Assembly (NCBI RefSeq): GCF_003752505.1
Contig: NZ_RKHO01000001.1
Coordinates: forward strand, 1,426,001 to 1,490,000
Length of the DNA stretch: 64,000 nucleotides
Source: Nocardioides aurantiacus
GTDB lineage: Bacteria > Actinomycetota > Actinomycetes > Propionibacteriales > Nocardioidaceae
Direction: 5' to 3'
The notes beneath the pieces were generated by a model. It did no database searches and was not told where the DNA came from. It saw only the letters and a list, made by a program, of their open reading frames with translations. The stretch's first letter is position 1. Each line of letters starts with the position of its first letter. Of this stretch, positions 25,535-33,309 are shown in pieces. The position numbers were made by a program, and so were the translations under genes.

Positions 25535-27387
25535 AGGTCCGCGGAGGCGCCCTGCCCGACGAGCGCGACGGCCTCCTCGAGCCGCTGCTGCACGGCGTCG
25601 AGGACGTCCTCGGCGACGGTCCGCGTCTCCAGCAGGCCGGTGAGCCCGGCCTGCTGCAGGTCCGGGCCGACGGGGTGGACGACCGGCTCGTCGAGGCCGA
25701 GCCCCAGCGCCAGGTCGCGCAGCACGAACGCCAGGTCCTCGCGCGGCTCCAGGGCCACGGTGGCGCACGGCAGGCCGAGCGCGAGGCACAGTGCCAGCAC
25801 GCCGGGGTCGCTGGTCACCACCCCGTCGTACGCCGTCAGGCGGGTGAGCAGCCCGACCACGTCGTCGGGCCGGGAGACCCGGGTGCTCAGCTCGTCGACG
25901 TCGTCGGGCAGGGAGAGCCGCAGCCGGGACTGGCTGACGTGGCGCAGCAGCGCAAGGCGGCCCTGGGGCTCGGGGCGGGCGAGCGGCAGCAGCCGGGCCG
26001 CGAGCACCAGCGGGTCGCCGTACGCCGTGACGTCGGGACCGCCCGCCCGCCGCAGCGCCTCGGCGCTCAACGGCCCCCGCACGCCGAGGTAGCGCCCGTC
26101 CGGACCGGGCCGGTCACCGTGCCCCGCCGTGCCCGCCCCCACCACGACGCTGCTGCGCTGCACGTGGGCCAGCACCGACCCGGACACCACGAGGTGCGGA
26201 CGCGGCGTCGCGGCGGTGGGCTTCTGGTAGCCGACCGGATGACCGGTCAGCCGGCGCACCAGCAGCGGGGTCAGCCAGTTCTCGGCCGTGCCGGGGAACG
26301 GGCGCGGCCACCACAGCGCGGGCAGCGCGCCGGCGTGCTCGGCGGGGGAGGCGAGGTGGCCGAACGCCTCGGCGACCTCCTGGTCGTCGAGCTCCTCCTG
26401 CCGGGGGCGGGCCGTGGCGCGCAACCGGGCGGCGTACGCGTCCACCTGGGCGAGGTCGCCGTCCTGGCCCGCGAGCAGCATCTGTCGCAGCAGCCGGTTG
26501 CGGTGCGGGGTCGGGGTGGCGGGCGGCAGGTCGACCTCGGCCCGGGCGGCCTCGTCGTCGGGCTCGTCCTCGTCGCCCTCGCCGTTGCCGTCGGGCTCCG
26601 CGGCGCCGCCCCGACCTCCGGCGGTCAACCGTGCCTCGACCCGGGCGAAGCGCATGGCGCTCGCCGAGAGGTGGCCGACCTGGCTGTACATCATCCGCAG
26701 CCCGATGAAGAGCACGATCGCGTCCGCGCCGGCGAGCGCGCCGGAGACGGCGCGCAGCAGCACCACGGCCAGGGCCAGGGCCATCGCGAGGCTGGCGAGG
26801 ACGGCGCCGAGCTCGGCGTCCCGCAGCCGGCGGCCGACGCGCTCGCCCACACCGGTGGCGGTGTCGCGCGCCTCGTCCAGGTAGGCCAGCTGCCGGGCCA
26901 GCTGGCGGCGGTAGATCACCGCGACCAGGGCGAGCACGGCGGTGCCGATGCCGATGTTGAGCACCCCGAAGAGGGGGTCGAGCCAGACGAAGAGCAGGCA
27001 GAAGGCCACCACCTGGATCAGTGCGACGCTGGCGGTGGAGAGCTCGAAGGCCGACGCCCACCTCCACGCCTCCTGGTGGCGGGGCCGCTCGGCCTGCGAG
27101 GACTCGAAGCCGCGCCGGAACACCCGCACCCGGTTGAGGCGCACCACGTGGTGGATCGCCCGGCTCAGCGCGAAGGCCGCGAAGAAGCCCGCCCCGGCGA
27201 GGACCAGCGCGGTGCGCTCGGCCTCCAGCCGCTCCGCGCCGTGGAGGACCAGCTGGGAGAACATCCGGGTGACGAGCAGCTCGCTGACCGGCAGCATCGC
27301 CATCGTCAGCAGCAGCGCCGAGACCTCCAGGCGGCTGCGCCGCTCGGTGAACAGGCCCGTGAAGGCGCCCAGGAGGTCGCGGAACAC
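25525..27387 (-). CDS. Membrane domain fused to polysaccharide-pyruvyl-transferase-like module
   Basis: 620-residue protein with an unusual build. Residues 1-255 form about six helices resembling an ABC-exporter transmembrane domain (LALSRAIHHVVRLNRVRVFRRG-type coupling segments are seen as SRAIHHVVRLNRVRVF), but no ATPase domain or Walker motif follows. An acidic linker (EGDEDEPDDEAA, about 270-281) leads to a module starting at HRNRLLRQMLLAGQDGDL (about 295), then WWPRPFPGTAENWLTPLL, HLVVSGSVLAHV, YLGVRGPLSAEALRR and TAYGDPLVLAARLLP, typical of polysaccharide pyruvyl transferases. The same module ends the next protein upstream. Probably attaches pyruvate or a similar group to a membrane-bound glycan; export is possible but unsupported without an ATPase. 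Confidence 0.75.
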   Translation of the reverse strand: MFRDLLGAFTGLFTERRSRLEVSALLLTMAMLPVSELLVTRMFSQLVLHGAERLEAERTALVLAGAGFFAAFALSRAIHHVVRLNRVRVFRRGFESSQAERPRHQEAWRWASAFELSTASVALIQVVAFCLLFVWLDPLFGVLNIGIGTAVLALVAVIYRRQLARQLAYLDEARDTATGVGERVGRRLRDAELGAVLASLAMALALAVVLLRAVSGALAGADAIVLFIGLRMMYSQVGHLSASAMRFARVEARLTAGGRGGAAEPDGNGEGDEDEPDDEAARAEVDLPPATPTPHRNRLLRQMLLAGQDGDLAQVDAYAARLRATARPRQEELDDQEVAEAFGHLASPAEHAGALPALWWPRPFPGTAENWLTPLLVRRLTGHPVGYQKPTAATPRPHLVVSGSVLAHVQRSSVVVGAGTAGHGDRPGPDGRYLGVRGPLSAEALRRAGGPDVTAYGDPLVLAARLLPLARPEPQGRLALLRHVSQSRLRLSLPDDVDELSTRVSRPDDVVGLLTRLTAYDGVVTSDPGVLALCLALGLPCATVALEPREDLAFVLRDLALGLGLDEPVVHPVGPDLQQAGLTGLLETRTVAEDVLDAVQQRLEEAVALVGQGASADLTV

Positions 27388-27390
27388 GCC

Positions 27391-29181
27391 TCAGCCCCGG
27401 CGTTCGTCGTACGCCGCGATGCCGGCCGCCACCGCGGCCTCGACCTCGTCGAGCTTGTCCTCGCCGATGCGGACCTGGCGCACCAGGTCGTCGACGTGGG
27501 TGCGGCGCAGGTCGAGGTGGACCACCACGGGCTGCCAGTCGCCGGTGAGCCCGGCGCCGAGGGCGTAGTCGCGGTACTTGATGCCGCTGCCGTGGACCGC
27601 GCCCTCGAAGCCGCGGAAGCCGACCAGCGCGCACGGGATGCCGTAGCTGTGGCACGCGATCATCACGTGCATCGCGCTGGTCACCACGGCACGGTAGCCC
27701 GCCAGGTGCTCGAGGAAGCTCCTGATCTCCTCGGGGTGCGACATCAGCACGCTGAGCTCGTCCATGTCCTCGGGCAGGGTCAGCGGGAGGCCGGCGTGCT
27801 TGAAGTGGCGGACCAGGGCGACGCGACCGTTGTGCGGGCCGCGCTCGATCGGCAGCAGCCGGGAGAGCAGCACGCCGGGGTCGCCGAGACTGGTGACGGC
27901 GGGTCCGCCCTGGCGTCGCAGCAGGTCGGCGGTGACGGGCCCCCGCACGGAGACGTAGTGCGCGCGGCCGTCGAGCTCGACCTCCTCGGTCGAGATGCCC
28001 GTCCCGACCACGACCGAGCGCGGACCGATGAAGCGCCCGATGGAGCCCACCATGACGAGGTGCGGCTGCGTCGTGGGTGCGGTGGGGGACCGGAAGGTCA
28101 CCGGCCGCTGCGAGACCGACTGCAGCACCAGCGGGCTCAACCAGTCGCCGAAGTTGCCGGGGAAGGGCCGCACCCACCAGCTGAGGGTCAGCGGGTCCTG
28201 CGACCCCCCGCCGAGGGCGTACTGCGCGAACGACTCGGCCGCCCGCTGCGCGCCGGCCTCGGCCGCCGTCGGGACGTCGGCCGCGTTGAGGCGCGAGGCG
28301 AGGGTGCGCACACCCTCGAGGTCACCGCGCTGCCCCTGGACCACCATCTGGTTGACCAGGCCCTGGCGGTGCCGCGAGCTGCCGGTGGGCTGGTGGGACC
28401 CCTGCGTCAGGACGTGGGTGAGACCGGAGCGGTCGGCGACGAGCCGGAGCCGGTGGGTGAGCCGTCCGGACCGCTGGCCGAGCCGGCGCTCGGCGGCCTT
28501 GGCCGCACGGAGCGCCAGCCGACGGGAGCCGCTCCCGCGGCGCGACGGGCCCTGCACCTGGGCGTGCTGGACGACCTTGGACTTGAACTCCGCGACGTTG
28601 CCGCTGGAGCCGAAGGTGAAGAACGGCGCGACCCCCGGTGCGCCGCCGCGCCCCACGACCGCCGAGGAGGGGATGACCTGGAAGCTCATCGAGGGCGCGT
28701 TGGTGCGCCACGACTCCTCGAAGAAGTAGTCGTCGGTGGCCTTCAGCCGCGACGTCGCCTCGAGGGCGACGGCGTCGGCGACGAACCTGCGGGCGGCCGG
28801 GCTGGTGCCGATGCCGAAGAAGCAGGGCTCCCAGAACCGCGTGCGGTTGCCGTAGCCGATCGTCGACGGCGCACTGAACCCGCGCTGGAAGCCGACCAGG
28901 TCGGCGGTCGCGTCCCGGACGTACGCCGGCAGGTCGTGCAGCCGGCAGTCCACGTCGATCCAGAAGACCCGCGCGTCGGGGTGTTGGTCGCAGACGCGGC
29001 CGAGGAAGGCGATCTTGCGGCGGCAGATGTCGGCCCAGTCCTCGCCGGGCGCCTTGACGATCTCCTCGAGCTCGCTCCGCACGCCCAGGTCGGCGAGGTT
29101 CTTGCGCAGCTTCTCGGCGTGGTCGCGGTAGTAGTCGTCGGCGGTGTAGAACGAGCAGACGACGACGTCGGTGTGGCCCAT
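27391..29181 (-). CDS. Glycosyltransferase fused to polysaccharide-pyruvyl-transferase-like module
   Basis: 596-residue two-domain protein. Residues 1-210 look like a nucleotide-diphospho-sugar transferase: TDVVVCSFYTADDYYRDHA at the start, the DxD motif in RVFWIDVDCRLHDLP (about 76-78) and FWEPCFFGIGTSP. After a basic linker, the module shared with its downstream neighbour begins at HRQGLVNQMVVQGQRGDL (about 271), with WWVRPFPGNFGDWLSPLV, HLVMVGSIGRFIGPRSVVVGTG, YVSVRGPVTADLLRR, SLGDPGVLLSRLLP and VTSAMHVMIACHSYGIPCALV. The gap to the next gene is only 3 bp, so they form an operon. It likely extends and pyruvylates a surface glycan. Upstream are a -10-like TAGAGT and a 17-bp palindrome. Confidence 0.78.
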   Translation of the reverse strand: MGHTDVVVCSFYTADDYYRDHAEKLRKNLADLGVRSELEEIVKAPGEDWADICRRKIAFLGRVCDQHPDARVFWIDVDCRLHDLPAYVRDATADLVGFQRGFSAPSTIGYGNRTRFWEPCFFGIGTSPAARRFVADAVALEATSRLKATDDYFFEESWRTNAPSMSFQVIPSSAVVGRGGAPGVAPFFTFGSSGNVAEFKSKVVQHAQVQGPSRRGSGSRRLALRAAKAAERRLGQRSGRLTHRLRLVADRSGLTHVLTQGSHQPTGSSRHRQGLVNQMVVQGQRGDLEGVRTLASRLNAADVPTAAEAGAQRAAESFAQYALGGGSQDPLTLSWWVRPFPGNFGDWLSPLVLQSVSQRPVTFRSPTAPTTQPHLVMVGSIGRFIGPRSVVVGTGISTEEVELDGRAHYVSVRGPVTADLLRRQGGPAVTSLGDPGVLLSRLLPIERGPHNGRVALVRHFKHAGLPLTLPEDMDELSVLMSHPEEIRSFLEHLAGYRAVVTSAMHVMIACHSYGIPCALVGFRGFEGAVHGSGIKYRDYALGAGLTGDWQPVVVHLDLRRTHVDDLVRQVRIGEDKLDEVEAAVAAGIAAYDERRG

Positions 29182-29205
29182 GGTTCCCTCACGTGGACTG
29201 CCTCA

Positions 29206-29222
29206 GGTCCCGGGTCGGGACC
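29206..29222 (-). promoter_or_regulatory. 17-bp palindrome upstream of the glycosyltransferase/pyruvyl-transferase operon
   Basis: GGTCCCG-GGT-CGGGACC is a perfect 7+7 inverted repeat 25-41 bp before the operon's first ATG and downstream of a TAGAGT -10-like box. It could be an operator or a small hairpin in the 5' leader. Confidence 0.4.
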
Positions 29223-29340
29223 AAAGTGCAGTCGCTCACTCTACATTGGCCCGGTGGCGTCGGGGTGACCTCGACACGACATCGGGACGTCGGTCCCGCG
29301 ACGGTTCGGGGGGCCTGCAGGTCGGGGTCCGGCGGCTCGG

Positions 29341-29808
29341 TCAGGCCGGTCGCAGGGCCGTCTCGTCGACGGGTCGCGCCGCCGGGCCGTGGAGGGCGAC
29401 CAGCTGGGCAGCCACCTCGACGAGGTCGGTGCGCTGCTCCTCGGCGTACGACGTGAGCAGGGCGGCCGCCCCCGCGAGATCGACCCGCTCGTGCTCGACG
29501 AGCAGCTCGAGCGCGTCGGTGACGACGGTGTCGGGGGAGTCGATGACCCAGGAGGCGTCGAAGTCGGGGTGGCGGCGGTGGCGCAGCGCCAGCCGCCGGA
29601 AGCGGGCGATGACGCTGCGACGGCGCTCGGGGTGGGCACGCGCCTCGGCGTGCCCGAGCTGGAGCTCGCGCAGCGTGCGCAGCTCGGCCAGGCGCCCCTC
29701 GGTGCCGCCCGCGTCGGCGGTGCCGACCTGGTCGCGGACCCGCTGCCGGAGGAACAGGGTGAGCTGGTCGAGCAGCTGCGTCTCGTGCCGGGTGTCGCTG
29801 AGCCTCAT
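29341..29808 (-). CDS. Hypothetical protein with an ANTAR-like C-terminal region
   Basis: 155-residue protein, mostly helical and rich in Arg. The C-terminal third (ALELLVEHERVDLAGAAAL and LTSYAEEQRTDLVEVAAQLV) has the spacing of the last two helices of ANTAR RNA-binding domains (deAf..L..yA...n..L.evA), but the first ANTAR helix is not convincing, so this is only a suggestion. The N-terminus MRLSDTRHETQLLDQLTLFLRQRV looks like a dimerisation helix. I start at ATG 29808 with AGGCGG upstream; a longer frame continues but is not protein-like. It stands between the polysaccharide operon and the accessory region. Confidence 0.55.
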   Translation of the reverse strand: MRLSDTRHETQLLDQLTLFLRQRVRDQVGTADAGGTEGRLAELRTLRELQLGHAEARAHPERRRSVIARFRRLALRHRRHPDFDASWVIDSPDTVVTDALELLVEHERVDLAGAAALLTSYAEEQRTDLVEVAAQLVALHGPAARPVDETALRPA

Positions 29809-29964
29809 GCCGGGCCGCCTGGGGAAGGAGGTGGTGCGCCCGGAATGCCCGGTTGCGTGGTGTCGGTGTGGACGTACCCACCCGCACCGTTCGTACGCCG
29901 CCCCGCCCCGTCCGTCGGTGCGACCACCCTCTCCCCACCGGGTCGGCCGGGCTAGCGTGGCGCC

Positions 29965-30261
29965 ATGAGCGAGCAGACGTCCCCGGCGGACGACCAGCAG
30001 GAGTGGCCCGAGAACTGCCCGACGTGCGGGACCCGGCTGCAGCAGGTCGCGGTGGACTTCGCCGCCGACTCGCCCGACGAGGTCGGGGCCACCGCCGACG
30101 TCGCGGGGGCGATCTTCGAGGACCGGTGCCCCGACCCGGAGTGCCCGGCCCACCAGGCGGCGACGGGTGCGGGGGAGCGGGCCGGCGGTTCGCTCGGCGA
30201 CCGTCAGCCCGACCAGCCGACGACGCCGGGCTCGCTCGGCGGCGACAACGGCGGCGCCTGA
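29965..30261 (+). CDS. Small hypothetical protein with CxxC and CxxxxC pairs
   Basis: 98-residue acidic protein. Two cysteine pairs (ENCPTCGTRL at about 17-20 and DRCPDPECPAH at about 54-59) could form a zinc ribbon. The segment between them (QQVAVDFAADSPDEVGATADVAGAIFE) is acidic, and the C-terminus is a Gly/Pro/Gln-rich disordered tail. No family recognised. The ATG has TAGCGT six bases upstream and no ribosome binding site, so it is leaderless. Codon usage matches the core genome. Confidence 0.65.
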   Translation: MSEQTSPADDQQEWPENCPTCGTRLQQVAVDFAADSPDEVGATADVAGAIFEDRCPDPECPAHQAATGAGERAGGSLGDRQPDQPTTPGSLGGDNGGA

Positions 30262-30265
30262 GCCC

Positions 30266-30361
30266 TCATCGGGTCAGCAGCAGCACCAGCACGATCGTCA
30301 CGGCGGCGGACAGCACCAGGGAGCCGAAGCAGCCGAGGCGGTTGCTGAAGAACAGGAACAC
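30266..30361 (-). CDS. 31-residue single-helix membrane protein
   Basis: A very short ORF with a GTG start and GGAG 8 nt upstream. The peptide begins MFLFFSNRLGCFGSL and continues as one hydrophobic helix (VLSAAVTIVLVLLLTR) to the stop. A short N-terminus of the type FFSNRLGCxGS followed by a single helix looks like a conserved tiny actinobacterial membrane protein. The codons are those of the core genome. Function unknown. Confidence 0.6.
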   Translation of the reverse strand: MFLFFSNRLGCFGSLVLSAAVTIVLVLLLTR

Positions 30362-30434
30362 GGGAGGACTCCGGGGGATCGGCGGGCGGCACGTCGGTGG
30401 ACGGCCGGGTCACCGATACCCCCGGCAGTCCACC

Positions 30435-30650
30435 TCAGACGGGCGCCGGCTGCGTCTCGGGCGCGGTGTCGGGGTCGGCGCCGGGCTCCGGCACGACCTG
30501 CGGACCCGACGGGACGACCTCGGGGTCGCTCTGCGGGGTGGCGCCCGGGTCCTCGCCAGGAGCGACGGGACTGACCTCGGGGGTGCTCTCGGGGGCGTCG
30601 TCGGGCACGGCTCCGGGGTCGGTCACCGGCTCGACGGGAGCGGTGGTCAT
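30435..30650 (-). CDS. Small Pro/Glu/Asp-rich protein
   Basis: 71 residues, wholly low-complexity (P, E, D, V, S) and predicted to be unstructured: MTTAPVEPVTDPGAVPDDAP at the start. It overlaps the preceding minus-strand ORF by 4 nt (ATGA) and begins with the same MTT-P-EPV-DP pattern, so the two look like tandem duplicates. A composition-driven chance ORF is possible, but the overlap and shared N-terminus argue for real genes. Confidence 0.45.
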   Translation of the reverse strand: MTTAPVEPVTDPGAVPDDAPESTPEVSPVAPGEDPGATPQSDPEVVPSGPQVVPEPGADPDTAPETQPAPV

Positions 30651-30772
30651 CGCTGGGGGTCCAGGTCGGGGTTGCCCGTGCCCGGGGTGGTGTCGGGCTG
30701 CGACGGCTCGTCGGGCTGGATGATGGGCTGCTGGTCCGGGTCCTGCACGGGTTCGGCTGGTGTCGTGGTCAT
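30647..30772 (-). CDS. 41-residue Pro/Asp/Gln-rich protein, paralogue of the next gene
   Basis: Begins MTTTPAEPVQDPDQQPIIQP and is rich in Pro, Asp and Gln throughout, with no hydrophobic segment. It overlaps the downstream small ORF by 4 nt, so they would be translationally coupled. Upstream the sequence GTACGACGCACC is repeated 22 bp apart (about 30774-30807), which may be part of the control region. No known family; function unknown. Confidence 0.45.
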   Translation of the reverse strand: MTTTPAEPVQDPDQQPIIQPDEPSQPDTTPGTGNPDLDPQR

Positions 30773-30860
30773 GGGTGCGTCGTACCCACCTGGCGGTGCG
30801 TCGTACGCCGACCGCAGGTCGTGACGCGGCGGGTGTGGTCCCAGCCGGCCAGCGAAGCGC

Positions 30861-31103
30861 TCAGTCCGTCCAGGGTCGTGCGAACGGGCGCAGCACACGG
30901 TGACCCGCCCAGGCGATCGCGAGGCCGGCGACGAAGGGGGCGACGTACGGCTGGGGCGACTTGTACGGCGGGTCCATGTCTTGCGTCACCGCACAGCCGA
31001 CGAAGAAGCAGCCCGCAGCAAGGATTCAGCCGACGGTGACGAGCAGGTAGCCGAGCAGCCGCCGTCCTGGCGCACGCTGCGAGACCGGCTCGGGATCCTC
31101 CAT
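30861..31103 (-). pseudogene. Small membrane protein gene with an internal TGA
   Basis: A leaderless start (TAGGCT, six bases, ATG at 31103) opens MEDPEPVSQRAPGRRLLGYLL-type sequence, but codon 26 is TGA (31028-31026). The same frame continues after it as ILAAGCFFVGCAVTQDMDPP, then PYVAPFVAGLAIAWAGHRVL, to a stop at 30861. Read through, it would be an 80-residue protein with two membrane segments. The intact promoter and frame on both sides suggest a recent nonsense mutation (for example TGG or CGA to TGA) or a base error. Confidence 0.6.
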
Positions 31104-31470
31104 CACGGCAGCCTAGGTCGCGGGGTCGGCATGTCGTCGACGATCTCAACGGTGGAGGAGTCGGCCATCGGGGTCCCAAGGGCTTGAGTTCAGTCCACTG
31201 AACTGGGCGCGCAAAGGTGCGAACATGCCCGCCGATGCTGGCGAGCGCGATGGTGGGGACCGGCTGGGCGAGCAGTTGCGGTTCACGGGGCGAACAGCCC
31301 TCGCAGACAGTCGTGTCGCCGTCGTGACCCTGACGCCCCTGGCAGCGACCCCAGCCGCCCACTCTGCGGACCCCCGCCTTGTTCGACTCACGGGGTGAAT
31401 GGTGACGTTCTCCCATCTCGGGCGGAGGCCAGTGGCGCCCGTCAGCACCACTCACCTCCAGGAGCCTCGG
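31104..31470. other. Gene-free stretch with an 18-bp palindrome
   Basis: About 370 bp without a convincing gene. It contains the promoter of the pseudogene to the left and the palindrome AGTTCAGT-CC-ACTGAACT at 31187-31204. The base composition falls here compared with the core. The right end carries AGGAG before the ATG at 31471. Confidence 0.5.
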
Positions 31471-31998
31471 ATGTCCAGCCAGTTCCCGCCCAACCCGCAT
31501 CAGCCCGGTTATCCACCGCGGGGCAACTACCCGCAGGGCGGCCACTACCCGCCTCCCCCGCCGCAGAAGAAGAGCCACACGCTGCGCAACGTCCTGCTGG
31601 CCATCCTGGCCGGGTTCGTTCTCCTGCTTGGCGGCTGTGCGGTGCTCTTCTCAGTCGCAAGCACGGAGTTCAGCACTGACAGCGATGGCACCACCAGCGG
31701 CGGCGGTGGCGACGCGGAGGAGACAGCGGACGACACGGCGAGCTACTCGTGCAAGGACCTGGCCAAGGAAGCGGCGGAGCTGTCTGAGAAGGCCGACGTG
31801 AGCCTGCTCAAGGTTCGTCAGCTGAAGATGGTGCGCGACCTGCGAACGACCTACGACGTGCCCACTGGCGACGACGAGGCACCGGTGCTGGTCTGCCGCG
31901 GCTCGGGCGTCTGGAGCGACACCACGAAGTCGCCAGTTCGCCTGCGCCTTCTCGTCGACTCCGATGAAGAGTTCTTCGTGGAGTACCAAGAGCTCTAG
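31471..31998 (+). CDS. Proline-rich single-pass membrane protein
   Basis: 175 residues: a cytoplasmic Pro/Tyr/Gly/Gln-rich N-terminus (about 1-35, PPNPHQPGYPPRGNYP), a transmembrane helix containing an LGGC lipobox-like sequence (VLLAILAGFVLLLGGCAVLF), an acidic Ser/Gly-rich spacer and an extracellular domain with one cysteine pair (YSCKDLAKEAAELSEK and VLVCRGSGVW) followed by a basic strand region. The topology recalls actinobacterial cell-surface proteins with Pro-rich tails, but I do not recognise the extracellular domain. ATG with AGGAG 7 nt upstream. Lower GC and more relaxed codon use than neighbours to the left. Confidence 0.7.
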   Translation: MSSQFPPNPHQPGYPPRGNYPQGGHYPPPPPQKKSHTLRNVLLAILAGFVLLLGGCAVLFSVASTEFSTDSDGTTSGGGGDAEETADDTASYSCKDLAKEAAELSEKADVSLLKVRQLKMVRDLRTTYDVPTGDDEAPVLVCRGSGVWSDTTKSPVRLRLLVDSDEEFFVEYQEL

Positions 31999-32450
31999 GA
32001 ACCAGGTTTGGCGGCGCGGCGGAGATCGTGCTGGTGGAGCACGGGGCTGATCTGCAACTCGTCGTGGAGCGCCGCATCGCGGGTCTCGTCATCAGTGAAG
32101 GTCCGCTGTGAGAACGCCAGGATGCCGCGGAGCTCGTGGTCAAGGGTGGCGGGGCGGAGGCGGCCAGCGGGGACGGTGTCGGCGTAGTTCTCGGCTGGGT
32201 CGAGGGAGTACCTCACGTGAGCCCACCAGCCGGTCTCGCGGCACAGGGTCCAGACGCGGAGCTCGCCCGCGCGTCGCTGCTCGTCGACGAGGACCTCGTG
32301 CGTCCCACGTGTCGGGGAGAGGTCACGGGTGGCGACGATGCGATCCGTGGCGTCGTCCGGGCGAGTCGTCGTTCTGTGACGTTGCCACGACGGGCTGAGA
32401 ACCCGCCCTGCCTGCGCGATGCGGGGTGTCCTTCGGGGTTCTGACTTCAC
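31995..32450 (-). CDS. Hypothetical protein, accessory region
   Basis: Up to 151 residues. The central part (RVWTLCRETGWWAHVRYSLD, then PAENYADTVPAGRLRPATLD) has a normal protein-like composition with several Trp and Tyr, unlike a shadow frame, and no family is evident. The first 45 residues are basic and less convincing, so a later GTG start (around 32339) is possible. Its stop overlaps the end of the convergent gene by 4 nt. No membrane segment or signal peptide. Confidence 0.45.
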   Translation of the reverse strand: MKSEPRRTPRIAQAGRVLSPSWQRHRTTTRPDDATDRIVATRDLSPTRGTHEVLVDEQRRAGELRVWTLCRETGWWAHVRYSLDPAENYADTVPAGRLRPATLDHELRGILAFSQRTFTDDETRDAALHDELQISPVLHQHDLRRAAKPGS

Positions 32451-32610
32451 CCCTTGAGGTTCTGTTCAGCATGCGGGCACTTCCGCGACTCTCGTCTAGC
32501 CCAGCTGAGCGTGATCCGAGGTGGGAAAGCGGACGGACCCCGACTCGGACCTAATCTTCCGGAGGCGCCCGCTCGGGGCGGTCACGGACTCACTTTCGCA
32601 GGGACCTCAC

Positions 32611-33309
32611 ATGTCGAACTTCTCGGGACGCGGCGGCCGCAAGTTGCTCACCCTCATGCTCTCCGTTGGCGCGCTTCTCGCCTCCATGCTGACCATGGGC
32701 GCATCGCCAGCGGCTGCCTACGGCACCTGCTCGGTGCAGCTGCCCTCGAAGTTGACGGTTGACGCGCCCTTCAAGCGGTTCGTGGGACGCCTGGCCCCTG
32801 ATTGCTACGAGTCCGGCACGGATTACGCCGCATGGGACGTCGAGCACGACTACTACGGACCCGACGACATCTTCATCTTCGATTCGGGCGAGACGTCGTC
32901 GGACTGGGCGTTCTACGATTGGGGCAACCTCGGCAGCTACACGATCCGCCCTTCGGGCGCCTGGGATTACGACTACAACGACGTCTCCCAGAACACCGTG
33001 ACTACCTCGGTCCGTCTTGGGTCGAGGTTGTCGATGACCTCGTCGCGCAGTGGTCGATACGTCACCCTGCGGGCCACCGCTACCCGCTACAAGCCCAGCG
33101 CCTCAGGCTTCCGCGCATGGGGTGGCCGGCCGGTGTCGGTCTACACGCGCACCTCCAGCACCGCGCCTTGGAAGTACCTCCGCACGAGGACGACGGACAA
33201 GTACGGCAAGATCGCCACGCGCATCGACCAGCGGTACGTCCGGGACTACCAGGCCCGACTCGGCAACACCGCAGCCGTGTGGGGCAAGACCGCCAGTACG
33301 CGCCGCTGA
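32611..33309 (+). CDS. Secreted hypothetical protein, Tyr/Asp-rich
   Basis: 232 residues with a clear Sec signal peptide: basic GRGGRKLL, a hydrophobic core (TLMLSVGALLASMLTMG) and cleavage after ASPAAA (about residue 36). The mature part has one cysteine pair (GTCSVQLPSK and LAPDCYESG), an acidic aromatic segment (AAWDVEHDYYGPDDIFIFDS) and a C-terminal beta-rich basic half (VTLRATATRYKPSASGF) with YTRTSSTAPWKYLRTRTTDKYGK, recalling repeats of bacterial extracellular beta domains. GGGA lies 8 nt before the ATG. Lower GC than the core. Function unknown. Confidence 0.75.
   Translation: MSNFSGRGGRKLLTLMLSVGALLASMLTMGASPAAAYGTCSVQLPSKLTVDAPFKRFVGRLAPDCYESGTDYAAWDVEHDYYGPDDIFIFDSGETSSDWAFYDWGNLGSYTIRPSGAWDYDYNDVSQNTVTTSVRLGSRLSMTSSRSGRYVTLRATATRYKPSASGFRAWGGRPVSVYTRTSSTAPWKYLRTRTTDKYGKIATRIDQRYVRDYQARLGNTAAVWGKTASTRR

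Noticed and set aside
25675-29268. 1197-codon plus-strand frame across the pyruvyl-transferase genes
   Set aside because: Shadow frame caused by high GC; repetitive Gly/Arg/Val/His composition and no start signal, opposite two genes with clear domains.
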